The notes under the pieces: model-generated
Database searches by the model: none
Told to the model about the DNA's origin: nothing
Seen by the model: the letters and a program-made list of their open reading frames with translations, nothing else
In this document: positions 1 to 13,000 of the stretch, piece by piece
Layout of the letters: each line of letters starts with the position of its first letter
Position numbering within the stretch: position 1 is the first letter of the stretch
DNA from: Diadema setosum
Lineage: Eukaryota > Echinodermata > Echinoidea > Diadematoida > Diadematidae
NCBI RefSeq assembly: GCF_964275005.1
Contig: NC_092686.1
Span: 43,150,333-43,214,332, forward strand
DNA: 64,000 nucleotides
Direction: 5' to 3'
Made by a program: the position numbers and the translations under genes

Positions 1-913
1 ATTTTTCATGAAAATTACAAATTCCATCAACTTGATATTGACATATGTTAAGGGTAGCAATTATTCCCCCTGCTTTCTGAAAGCGGTTGGTCCACTGCTC
101 TTTCATAATTCTAGAAAAGTGAATTTTTGTTGAATATCCTTTATATTTTCTTTGTATTGTTGTCCACTCATACGTCATATCCTCTAGTAATCTCCTCATC
201 CAGCGGTTCCAACACCAAAACTTTAAAAATTCATAACTTTTGCATCGATTGTCCAATCTTTCTCAAACTTTCACTGATGTGTTCTACTAATGTTGCTGCT
301 TTCACTCAATCCACATTGCTCTTTGGGTTTACCTTCCCTTTAAAAGCAATGTCTGGCATTTTTATTCATTTACCTGTCCTCACCTGAATCTAAGCTGTGT
401 CTTTTGCAGAGTATTGAATATTCCTGTTTGTGACCTGACTTTTCAAGGAATCACACCGTGATGGAACTACTTTGTTTCAGCTTTTTATCATGTTACAAAA
501 TCTTATACAAAATTTGCCAAGAACTTGCAAGAGTTCTAGATCGATGACTGCAACCTCAGCCAGTCTTCATTAAATTGTATCATTCTATCCCTACCCCTAA
601 AAAAATGCTCTCCAGTTAGGTATCAAGTGAAATTGACCATACACTCTACTGGTCTTCACTTCACACATGTTCCCTCTTTAATTACTCCTTAAACCATGGA
701 GGACGAGTCCCGAGTATACTCGGGCAGGTGTATATGGGAAATACATGTTGTAGCAAAATTAGTCTGTCCTTAATGGGTTAATTACTCTGAACAGACATCA
801 ACAGAGCATGATGACAAGTCTGAGCATCATGCATGCCCCTTTCTGCCCAAGGGGAGCATATTTCATAGTACACATGGTTTTGTGGTTGCATGACTCAAAA
901 GTCCCACGCTCAC
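1..913. other. Plexin intron continuing past the window edge
   Basis: No further plexin exon was recognised here on the minus strand, so the second IPT domain must be encoded left of base 1. The stretch holds one copy of the 93-bp TTAA-ended element (689-781) and otherwise unremarkable AT-rich DNA. Confidence 0.6.
689..781 (+). mobile_element. 93-bp TTAA-ended MITE-like element, copy 1
   Basis: Starts TTAAACCATGGAGGAC and ends GTCCTTAATGGGTTAA, an imperfect TIR of about 16 bp with TTAA at both edges. Near the left end is the 16-bp palindrome CCCGAGTATACTCGGG, and the interior has the conserved words TTGTAGCAAAAT and AGTCTGTCC. Three more copies lie at 7766, 8184 and 9566. It has no coding capacity. 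The TTAA ends are the type used by piggyBac-like transposases, but no autonomous partner is present. Confidence 0.75.
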
Positions 914-1028
914 AGTGTATGTATATGCCTGGCTGCTGGTTGCCTGCCGACTTGCACCCTGCCCTGCTACGGTGACTGTCACGCGGCCTGTTCCATCTCT
1001 AGCACCTGGAGCAGTCAGACAGCTAACA
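914..1028 (-). CDS. Plexin visible exon 14: IPT/TIG domain 1, second half
   Basis: After CTCTTGCAG it completes a Ser codon and reads VSCLTAPGARDGTGRVTVTV, then AGQGASRQATSSQAYTYT. This is the plexin pattern I-V-C-x-x...G-x-V-x-V...S-x-x-Y-x-F that closes the first IPT domain. The donor is ACT/GTGAGC, phase 0. It is the last plexin exon I can find before the window edge. Confidence 0.85.
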
Positions 1029-4000
1029 CTGCAAGAGAGCCATAAGAGAAATCAATTCAAATACTCAATAGCTATTAAAAGGGAAAGTAGGTACAAATTA
1101 TGGGGGAATGTGATGTTAACATGGATGTTAATAACCCTGGTACTTATCACTTCTCTTCTATTAAGGTTACTTTGGATAAATGCAGAGTTTACAAGCAACC
1201 AAACAAGGATAATTTGAGAGATATAAATAAAAATAGATGAGTATGATCCGCTTTTGTGTTGTCTCTGATTTATCCCAAAATGGTACAAAGCTGAATCCTA
1301 CAGGCTATAAGCTATGCTTTATATGCTATAAAGCATCTCTGGTGTACATCATTTCAAATCCCTCTACTTTCTGCCCCCCCCCCCCCCACCCAAAAAAAAA
1401 AAAAATACCAAATGACTGATTTTCCTTCAAAACTTGTGAAGACATTGCCTTCCAATATTTCAGATGACAGAGTAGAATAAGGTATCCTTGACATAGTTTT
1501 GGTTTTCTTTTTAGCTGAGGGGGAAAAAAATCCTTCGAAAAAAATCAGTGATTATTACTGGGACAAAACTTTGCAGAAACATATCAATCAAACACCACCA
1601 TGACTTTTTTTTTGTATCTATACAGGAAATCTACATGGTCTAAATATTTTATCATTCATCCAATTTATGAAAAGTTTTACACTTTTCTTGCTATTGTTTA
1701 AAAGCTATATCTAATCAAACTGTCTCTCAAGGGCACATTTCCCTTGAAAATCTATAAAAAAAAATACAAAAATCATTATGCCCGATGGAGAGCTAAAGTA
1801 TATCTTTACAACAAATTGTTTTTACCGACTGTAAGTATCTACATCTACCAGTTCGGTAGTAGTCCAGAAATATTTGGAGGCACTGGAAGAAAGCAGTACG
1901 ACCTACTATTAAGTTGTAACATCACATACATGTACCTAAGACCTGGTTGGTAATAGCTCTCCATGCCTGCCAGGGAGCAGTTTGAATCACCAATCATTAC
2001 ACTGACTACATCACTGAAAGAAGCACCCAGATCTGTTCCAGAGACTTCCACCCTGGTATTGCCTTCCATGGGACCAGATGTTGGCCAGAACTGCAAATAT
2101 CACATGAACAAAAATGGATTTAATTCAAATACAGCAGCTGTTTTTCCCTTGATTTAATTCCCTTGATTCAATTCCCTTTAACTGCATTATAGTGTAAGCA
2201 GACAGTGGAATAAAAGCCACATCATGTATTTTTGAACTGAGAGCATGTATTTAACAGACACAGCAGGCAGTAAGTATGAGCTGATGGTCTCGGTAAATGG
2301 TACATTGCAGAGCATAACACAAAGCATTATCCACAAGAAAGAATCTTTCCCACCATAAAATAACACAAACAAAAACAAAGATAAAAACATAACATCATAT
2401 TCAAACATGCATTGCCTTTACTAGTCAGTTATTTGCACACACACACACACAATTTTTTTTTAATTATGACTTTCTAGTAGAAAACTCAAATTGAAATGAC
2501 ACAGAAAAAAAAAAAAAACCCAGAATTTAATTGCTATGATCTAATCTAAAGAAATGGAAGTTTGGAACAGTTTGAATTATGCTTCCTGATTTTCACTAAC
2601 TATAAGTTCAAACTTTGAGGTAGATAATGACTATCTTTACACAGTACAAATTGCATAAATATCTGTGAGAAGAAATAAGAGCTCTTCGCAAGTTGGAGGA
2701 CATACATTGTATCTATTGATTTTTGTCTGGGCCTCTTCAGGGCTGCATCAACTCACACTTGTAATGACGGGCGAGCCACACTGGTCGGTCTGACTCTGGT
2801 CGAGTGCATCCTGAGTGCACACAGCCTTGTCCCTGAATGCACACTCCTGGCCACACCAGAGGCACTGGAACCTGGCTGGGGATGCCTCTGGGGACAGACA
2901 CCTGCTGCAGCTGTTCCCATTCACCTCACAGGTGTACAGAGTCACTGAAGGTCATGATGAAGGTATGTAGAGGTACAGTTGTATGTATGGAATGTACACT
3001 TTCCTTGTCAATTACTGAAACTACTGGTGACTGCGAGAAAGACTCTTAATTGTTAACTCTTTGTGAAGTCAAGGATGTTGACACATTTACAAGTCAGTGT
3101 TGTTGACTACATGACATTGGATAGCACTGAGGGAATATCAGAACTAGATTTTATAAATAAGAACCCCTTTATATCACTGGTAAAACATTGTTCTTTACTA
3201 GGCATTGTTTTACTTGATTCCCCCCCCCCCCCCAACAATGATCATCAGCCTTTTACTCTAATTACGATATGAAGCATCAAGAAAGTCTAAGGTTTACAAA
3301 ATAGCAGGCTGTTTCTATGTACATAGTAGTTCCAAATACACGTCTGGTGTTGACATCTTGGACTTTTAAAAAAATCTGCACAAAAAACATTTTTACCTTT
3401 AAATAAGTTTGACTATTTAAATAATTTTGAATTGTAAATCATGAATCAGTTTGATACTTAACATCAATCAATTGTATTTCCTTTTTAGTATACAAATTAT
3501 TCACATCTGTTGTCATACTGATTAAAGTCCTTTTAAACCAGAGATGATGCTGAATATCACAAGCATCAACACAGTCCACATCAGAAGGTAGCATATTGAT
3601 ATTAAAATGGAAATACTTACCTTCAGCACCATAGATATCGTCAATTTCATTGTTGTTCCATCGAACAGATACTCTTGCTTGCAGTTGGAAGACATACCAG
3701 GGATAGGTGTACTACAATATACAGTGAGTCAGAGCAGATAAGAGTATTAATACAAACAAGTAAATATCTAGATTAATGGCTCATAATTTGTTTCAAAGGC
3801 ATCAGCTAAGAAACAATTCAAATCTTATGAATGTTATTGAATCTTCTCTTTCAGTCACCAAGTTCAATATACTTAAAGGCCGTGTCACACCTTTCGGGGC
3901 AAGTCTTGCGTGCGACTTGCAAAGAACAATTTTTACTACCCAGAGGTCCCCGGAATGAGCCGCACATGACAGTACCTAGCACGTATCTCACCCGTAGTCA

Positions 4001-7000
4001 CCTGGAAGTGTGCACGCAAATCTTTTTACCCGCAACCATGTTTAGGCTCTGTCACACCTTTCCAGGCAAGCTATGCATTCTGTTGCGTGTAGGGATTTTC
4101 CAGCATACCGGGAATTTTTGAGGGCGAACAAGGATTTGGGCGAGTCAGTGCATGTGTCTTACTTGCTGGACGCGTTCTACTTAAATTCTACATGCGGGTA
4201 TACTGTGTGACCTTTGTACCAGTAGCATGGGGGCTGACAACTCAGTGAAGGAATTCCTCTGAAGGAATGACTGAAGTCCCGCAGAATGTCATTATCTTGG
4301 CTGCATACGGGGACTGTGAAGTACTTGCGTGGGAGTTGCCTGCGAAGTGCTGCCGCTAAGGGCCTCCTACTGGCGTTCTGCGTGGACCTCTCCGGGCATC
4401 CCCACGACTCAAGCGGAAAAAGTTTTGGTCATGCTCAAAACTTGCCTGCGGTTAATTGGACTTGCGTGAGCACCTCCGGGCAAGTACAGGCGAGATACGC
4501 GCTAGGTACTGTCAGGTGCGGACCAACTGCGGAGAGCTCCAGGGAGCAAATTTGTTTCCCCGCAAGTCAAGCCGCAAAACTTCCCCAGATACGGTATAAC
4601 AAGGCCTTGAGCATGCTCAAAACTTGTTCTGAGTGAGTCGTGGGGTTCGCTCGCAGAGGTACACGCAGAATGCCAGTAGGAGACTCTTACCAGGAGCATC
4701 TCGCAGGAGTTGGCTCTCACGCAGGTCACACGGAATGCACGCAAGTAGAAGCTAAGTAGCACGTGTCTAGTAGGTAAGAAACAAATGCGAAAATTGCAAA
4801 CATTCTTGTTCGCCCGCGGAAAATCTGCTACGTGCTGGAAACTACCTCCTCGCCACAAGCCCGCGTAGCTTGCCCGGAAAGGTGTGACACGGCCTTAACA
4901 GTAGTTATGTTCAGACAACAAGCCCTAACCTCGAGGTTAGGAAACCTCAAGGTTAAGCTCTCGCCCCCTAACTTCGACGTGCGTCCACACGACAAATCTT
5001 AACCTCGAGGTTAAATTCCTGCCCCTTTGAGTGCGCTGATTTTTGTGTCCACACGGTGCTTAACTACGAGTGGGGACCCCTCGCGGCTCATGGTTAGAGC
5101 GCTAACCATAAGATTTCTCATGGCTCTTAACTTCGAGCTAACCTCAACATTAGCTAACTACGAGTACGTCTTCACGGTCCCTAGAGGTTTCCTAACCTCA
5201 AGGTTAAGGCTTGTCGTCCGTTAAGGCTTGTCGTCTGAACCTAACTAGTAACTGCAAACATGAAGTCCAACACCACACAGATGAAGTCCAACATCACTGT
5301 CTCAATAAATATCTACAATCCCTTGCCATCCCTGAATCTCCGTTCTACTCTTGTCTATTTTTGAATGCTGCTGATGCAATACATTTATCCTCATTGCATA
5401 TTATCAATTGCATTACTATGAATTTTGGTAACACTGTCTCATTACAATAATTGCTGCGTTATCGTTATGATAATCACCAACATGTACATGAAGCTGTGAC
5501 AATTTGTAGCAATATCAATTGTCGCCAACATTACCATCATTGTAACCACAATCATAACTATTCCCACTGATATGACATTACTTTCCATTTAATGAACAAA
5601 GAAACCAAACTAATATTAAAACCAGCTTTGCTTGCCATACCTCCACAGCTGAGCACAAGATAGAAGTACCATTAGTGTGTACAGTAGCACTCGTTCGTTG
5701 TTCCAAGTCATTCAAATGCACAATACAGTCATAGCTCAATCTCTGCAAAACAGAAAACAAAAGGGGAAAAAAAGTGGTAATGCTTGTGATTTCCACTGCT
5801 CTTTCACAGCTAATATCAAGGTCTTGTAAATCTGAGCAAATTAGCAACTTTATGATGCACGAGAACTTACAGCTGCAAACAACAATCCCTTTGCAGGTGA
5901 TACGCACATCAAAATCAAAATTGCAATTCAATTATAAGTCAATTAAACAATTTTTGGTCAATTTAAAGTGAAAGAGACAATGTTTCTTCCATCATTTACA
6001 TACCCTGAAACAATCCATAAAATTTCAATCTAGAAACAAACAAATATAACCTTCATTACCTTGATCCATTCTTACAAATGATCAAACATCCATGACGGAT
6101 GATTGCCAACCATGAACCTATTCTATTTGAATTTATATTTCCATTTATATTTCCCTTAAATCTTTTTAATTTGTTCAAAACATTCAAAAAGTTTATCTTT
6201 CACCTTTTCATTATTCAGCGATCAGATCACATCTACTTCCACATTAAACACAGAAAAGAAAAATTGCATGTCTTCAAATCTATATTATCTTTCCACACAC
6301 TGCTCTAAATTGGATGAAATACAGACAACAAGGTAAATAGCTTCTGGGAAAAATGACAGCTGATAATCCAGTACTCGCTTGAAGACATGCAAGGCTTACA
6401 GATACGTTACCATATTTTCGGAATCCAGAGGCAAATTAGCGGCTGGAAGAGTTATGCTTTTCGGGAGTCCTGTGGGTATCAAGATGTTCTCTGTCAAGTT
6501 TAGCAGCTGAGGACAGAACTCCTGGCCAATCCTGCCATTGCTTCGGTCTGGATTCTGGAATTATAGGATACATGTTGATCATTAAGTGCGTCTGGGGATA
6601 TCTTCGAAATCAACATTGAAAAATTTGCAAGATCACAAATACTAGGAAAAGATAAATACATATCAGAAACACAATAGCAAAAAGAAAATACTATTTTGGT
6701 AGAGAAGACCTGGAGAACATGGAACATATGTCACTCTCAAACAGGAGCACAAAAGAGTTTGGGACAGCTATGTTAAACTGTTCCAAACCGTGAGCTATTA
6801 AAGCAAAATGATGTCAGCATACACATTAAAAGCCAAGATTACAAGTGTCCTCTCATATCAAAAATACCTTCTTAAAACCCTCCTACCCTTAACTCCCCCC
6901 CCCCCCCCCCCTCCCCAGGAACCTTCAAGGATCAATAGCCTGTAATTACACCAGTAAGACCACTACAATATATTGTGGACTTCATAATTATTTCAACATC

Positions 7001-10000
7001 ACAAGCAGAGATAGTGAGAAGGTAACCGAGTCTCTATAAAGGCATCATTTTTTATTTGAGTGGTCCATTGTACTTACATTCTCTCCAGTAATGACAATGT
7101 CTTCAGATGGGCAAGAGGATCCATTTGTACACTTGTTTGTCAGAACACACCAATCACAGGACCAGGCACTGCTCACACAAGCCAAACAACTGAAACAAAC
7201 AAAAATTGCAAATAGAAACTCCATCATTTTCTCATCATTCATGAGTCAAGAGAAGGGTCATTTTCATTACTTTATATACACTTCATTGACAGATATAGAA
7301 GGTAATAACCTGAATTCATCCGAGAATCTATTATTCCAACTCTGTCACCTAGCAAAGATATCTAACTTCATTTCTTGCGAGATATTACTGGATTTTATTT
7401 GGTATATTCTACCTTGTTGCCGAATCACAAGAGGTGAGGGTGTGAACATAACATTCAAGAGCTAATACAGGATGGGATAAATGATGTTTACCTCTTTATT
7501 TGACTGCAGTCATAGAATGGGAACGTTCTGCTCACTATCGCGATGTTCGTTGCCGTGGAGATGATGGACAGTGTCATGTTGACATGGTCACCTGTACCGG
7601 CAGTCACAAAGAAAGGTAAATTTGTTCACATTACAAAAAAAAAAAAACAAACAGACACCCGCTTTAGGTTATTTCATTATGGATGCCTGGCAAAGAATCC
7701 TCATAATTTGGCAACACTATCACATTCTGAATTTGACAGTGATAACAATATGTACAATCTAGCTTTTAACCCACTGAGGATGAGTCCCGAGTATACTCCT
7801 GCGAGTGTCAATAGGAAATGCGTGTTGTAGCAAAATCAGCCCGTCCTAAACGGGTTAAAATACAAGAAAAGTCTTGAGAACTGACATAATCCTAAATTTT
7901 TTTGTCACGGCTTTAGTGTGTTTATAAATCTGTCTAGTGAGTACTACAAAAAAAAAAACAAATAGTTGATAGTTCACCCTGCTGAAATACCTGAAATACA
8001 AAAAAAATTGATATTATTCAATACTATGCATTAGAAACATTACTTTCACCAAAACTTCAACCATGCACCAATATGTACGTCATACGAATATAATGACAAA
8101 TCTGAACAAACTGACAAAAGTTCCACTGTCACACCTGACTCACAAGGCACATTACCCATTACCATATCATTTCTGCAAAAGTATCAACCCGTTGAGAACA
8201 GGTCCCGAGTATACTCGGACAAGTATCCATGGGAAAAATGCGTATTATAGCAAAATCAGCCTGTCCTCAATGGGTTAACATGCATGACATACATGTACAC
8301 ATCCTCCACCTAATATGAACAGGTACCCAATTCATGTTCAAAGGTACTTCATTACGTGTGAGCTTAGTATGTCATAAGAGAAAGTTGGAATCTTTTAGGA
8401 CTCACTATTTTCAGGTATGATTGGTATCAGCTCAACAGGTGGCGAAGAGCATGTGAGCACGCTATCTCTGTATCTTGAAACATCGTATCTGTAGGCATCA
8501 AAGGAACACTGGTACGGATTGTCAGTGTTAATGCTCGGTAGCTGCTGTATCGTATTGTTCAGCTGTATTCATACGAGACAAAAAAGGGGGAAAAACACAC
8601 ACACAATTACATGACAATTTCCAAAATAGATACTGATATGAAAATCCACATATTGATACTATTTCATGAAGTGGCATTACATACAGACTTGAAAACATCT
8701 CCTTTTCTTCAAACAATATTTTATTTTGCGATTGTCTTTGACTTGCCTTGAATGAATAACAGAAAATGCAATATGCCATGACTCTATCTCACTTAATTTC
8801 AATATAATTTTATGATCATCCTACTGTAGAATTTCAAATTTCCTCCTAAGTTTCTCCTTTTTCTTGGCCTAAAGGGAAATGATCTCTATATATCACACAT
8901 TTACATGTTTGTGGTGAGATTTAGGCCAGGAAATTAGTATAAAAATTATGTTACGCAAATTACTGATACATTTTCATTTTTATTTTTTCTAATTGTTGTT
9001 CCAGCTACATTAATAAAATTATACAACACACTCAAGTTTTTACTTAACAGCATTCTGGATCATACGTATGTAATTTTCATCATCTTTCTGTTAAAGGGTT
9101 GTTCATCTACACAATATTAAAACAAAACAAAAAAATAATATCTGTTGCACACTCGGGTAATAACTACAACTTCAGGAAATAGTTCATCATTGATTTAAAG
9201 GTCTCTCACCAAAAAATACAAGACCAGTGACACCCCTTGGAAAGCAAACATTCATCCACTTACCACCTGTTGCCCATGATTACGAGGCAAACTTTCGACA
9301 GGTTGAATGTCAGATATAGCAACACACTGCTTGGCACTGTACGGCAGCCAGTGGGCTGGTGCATCGCCGTCTGGGCACCCCTGAAACCTGGTGCACCTGT
9401 AACCGTGCATCATACTTCAATATTAGTCACGTAATTGAGTTGGCAGCATGCTTCACAAGAATAACAGATATAGCACACATCTTTGGAGCTGTACTCTAGG
9501 AAAGAGACTGATAGCCTTGTACACGAGGAGGGGGGGGGGGGGGAACCTATGGGACAGAAAGGAGTTTAACCTATTGAGAACAAGCTGATTCTGCTAAAAC
9601 ACACAGTTCTCATAGACGCCTGCTCGAGTATACTCGGGACTAGTCTTCAATGGGTTAATCACGTACATTGAATATAACTGGGCCTATATGAAGGCAGGGA
9701 AAGATGGCCAGTCAAAAAATTCTAAAAAAAACTTGATGACAAATCATGGCTTTCATATGAAAAGGATATGATACATTAACTACTCTCAACAAATGTCACA
9801 GTAGCATGCAGTGATGCCCTTAATTATGAGTCCAAGATTCTTAACACACACAAAAAAAAAAAAAAAAACAAACAAACAAACTATGGAACTGATCAAAAAC
9901 CTGTGACTTTAACCTGACTTTGTCAAAATCATTAAGATGTGGAGACATGTCAAAACATTACTCTTGCCCAGACAGACAGACAGACAGACAACCCTAAAGC

Positions 10001-13000
10001 ATGAAACCTTAGAACCCCTATGTGGAAGACAAAGAGAGAGAGAGAGGGGGGGGGGGGAGAGCTTGCAAAGCTCACATTTACTGTTTTAGCATGGTGCATT
10101 GAGTACAAGCACATATCACAATTCCTCTTCAAAAATGTGCTGTGTGTATGACATTAAAAAATGCACACTATACTCAGGGAGGTGGAAGAAAGAGTCTTTC
10201 TTCCACCTCCCTGCTATACTGTACCTTGCTTCTAGTGTACACCATCCACAGTAAGGGTCTCCATCATATTCCCCATTCACACCGATACACTCCTCACAGC
10301 TTTGGAACTGACTGCAGTTAGCAACAGATATTTTGAGTACCTGAATGGAAATAGGGGGAGAAAACATCATCAAATGTGCTTAATGTTACCTTAAGCATGA
10401 ACCAAAGACAAACAAATATGTTTCTATCAAAGGATACTCATTATCCATCTCTCTAACCATGAAAGTCTCAAGAAATAACACAACTACCACACTTTGGATG
10501 GCATTTGCAACTTTCATGGTACACATATGATTGATAAAAGGTCACTGGATAGCAAAGAAATTCCAAATTCTAAACACAGAGATATTCAAATAAGACTGTA
10601 ATAATCTAGACAAATTCTACTGAGATGGGTGCAGAACCTGAAATGCACTTTGAGACAAAGATTTCCACGGCATCAGCTTTATATTACTGATGTCAACCTA
10701 CACATACTCTGCATCGGATCATGCAGCTAAAGCGGATACTTTACCAGCATTTGGGGTCCGGGGCAATTACCCCCTGGGCAATTACCCCAGACCCTTCCCC
10801 TTCCCCTAACCCAAATCCTAATCCTGAACCTAATCCTTACCCTAAGGGGGGGGGGGGGGGTAATTGCCCTGATCAATACAAGCACTTGATCAGAAATTCT
10901 TAGCAGAACCCCAACTGATGTCTTAAATATTTATGTTGATGGGGTCAGATCGTTCCACTCACACGAGAGGTGGTGCCAAGAGTAAGTTCTTCTTTGTCTG
11001 AATCATAAAACATATCATGCAGAACGGGCCCACTCTCCAGTGATATCTCCTCGTACATGTATGCAGCAGAACCGTTCAGTACATTGATCTGGACAGAAAG
11101 AAACACAAAACAAAAACAAATATCTCATTACGTTCTCCAAAACATTAATTTCATGTAATATCCTCTCATTAATAATTAATTATTCTTAGGGTCAATCAGG
11201 AAAGGAGCAAATATCATAAATATATGACAGATCATGCATTGTTCACAGTTTGTTCATGCGATAACCCAGCAAAAGATGGCATTAATGTTGTTCTTTTGTG
11301 GAGTCACCAAGGATTTTGGGGGATGAGAATAGCTGTGATGTATATTTTTGAGTGCTGCATCTGTCAAAATAGCATCTAGCAAAACAGTAAAAAAAACAAC
11401 ACCTTGCCTGACAATAGACGCTTAACATTCTAACAGGTGGATGCAAAAAATCCTTGTCTAGCTGTACCTTCAACAGATCACTCGCACTTGTTCCAGTTAT
11501 GACAACTGTAGCCTCCCTCTCATAGGTCACAGCAATGGAGGTTGGGATCGAGCTTGTCCAGACAAGAACTGGAACAGACCCCAGGGCATCTAGACCACGG
11601 GCATACCGGTAGGCAGTCCCACCATCCTGATGTGCCATGCACTCAAAGTGTCCAAGTGATGGCAGCATACTGACTGCAAGCTGGAGATGAAGGTAAATTC
11701 ATAAATACATTGAAAAGATACTAAAACTAATTTGTATGTGATCTCTCAGAACTTGACATGTTCTCAAATCAAGAGTACAATGAAACAGAGAATAGGTTCT
11801 TACATCTTTTGCATGCAAGCTATAATTATTGGTAGTACATGTAAGCTGCCTGACTTCAAAGACTACTACTATCAAAGAGCATACTAATGTTCCTAATCCG
11901 TACTGTTGATTATGTTCAGCAAAGTTAACTGTTAACTCGAGGATGGTTCTGGAAAGACTGAATATTCATATTGTCATACATTGTAATTTCAGGCTACTGG
12001 AGGTCTGGAAATCACTAAATTGTTATTTTCTGCTCTAATATACTTTTGACTGGATGCATATAGGTATGTTTCAACTTTGAATAGTGATGTCCAGTCAAAC
12101 AAATCTGTCTGACTGCTGCACTTCAAATGTAGAATTATAATCAGTTGATGGGTTTCAGTGCACTGGCATGCAATCAATGAAGATAGCATCAGATCAGTGC
12201 ATACTAATTCCTTGTTGCTCTTGTATATTTACAGTTCTTCTTCCACCAGAAATACAGCTAATTTTCATGGCTGAAATATTGCACACTGTACAATGCTTCT
12301 TCTTTTTTTCAGCAATTTAATAAAAAAGGATCTACATTTATTATGTACTTACACCACTACAGCTGCTGTCCATCAGGTAGTCAATTGATCTCCTTTTACA
12401 GTCATTCGTTCCTGAACATGTGATGCAGTCAACTACAGCTTGTGTAAATCTCTGCTGGATATCACTCATCTTGTAGAGACACAGAGCAGTCTGTACAGGC
12501 GATGAGTTCTCCTTGGTAAACACAGCATACATGATGTCATCAGTACTATTGATACCCAAGGAGTCGGCTAGCTGGGATCCTGCACGACCAATGTGAGCTG
12601 CTTGGATCACGTTGTAGTTTGATCCAGTCTGGTCGATGCATTCTAGTTGAATTTGTGTGTAGGACTCAAGGCTGGGATCAGTTGTATTTGTGCAAAGACG
12701 GCCAATTATCGATTTCATTGGGTCCCCTGGAGCTATTTTCTGCTGAATGACGTAGTAAAGGAATTCATTCCACACTAATAATTCAACATTGATGTGAACA
12801 TCTGGCAAGGTCGCGTAAATTATTCTTTGCAAATAGTTAAAATCACTCAGACGAAAGCTTGAAATTGGTTGCCCAACCTCTGATGTTTCTGATGTGTCGT
12901 AGCTAATTCCTGTAAAAAGGTATCTTCAGAGGCACTATTGTTAACGACTACTCCAACCACTGGGATATCAGCTGTCGTCACTATTATCTTATCTTCACGT

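Noticed and set aside
915-1217. Plus-strand open frame of 100 codons
   Set aside because: The left part is the antisense shadow of plexin exon 14.
4286-4858. Opposed open frames of about 117 codons
   Set aside because: They lie wholly in the GC-rich foldback element, whose repeats produce long frames on both strands.
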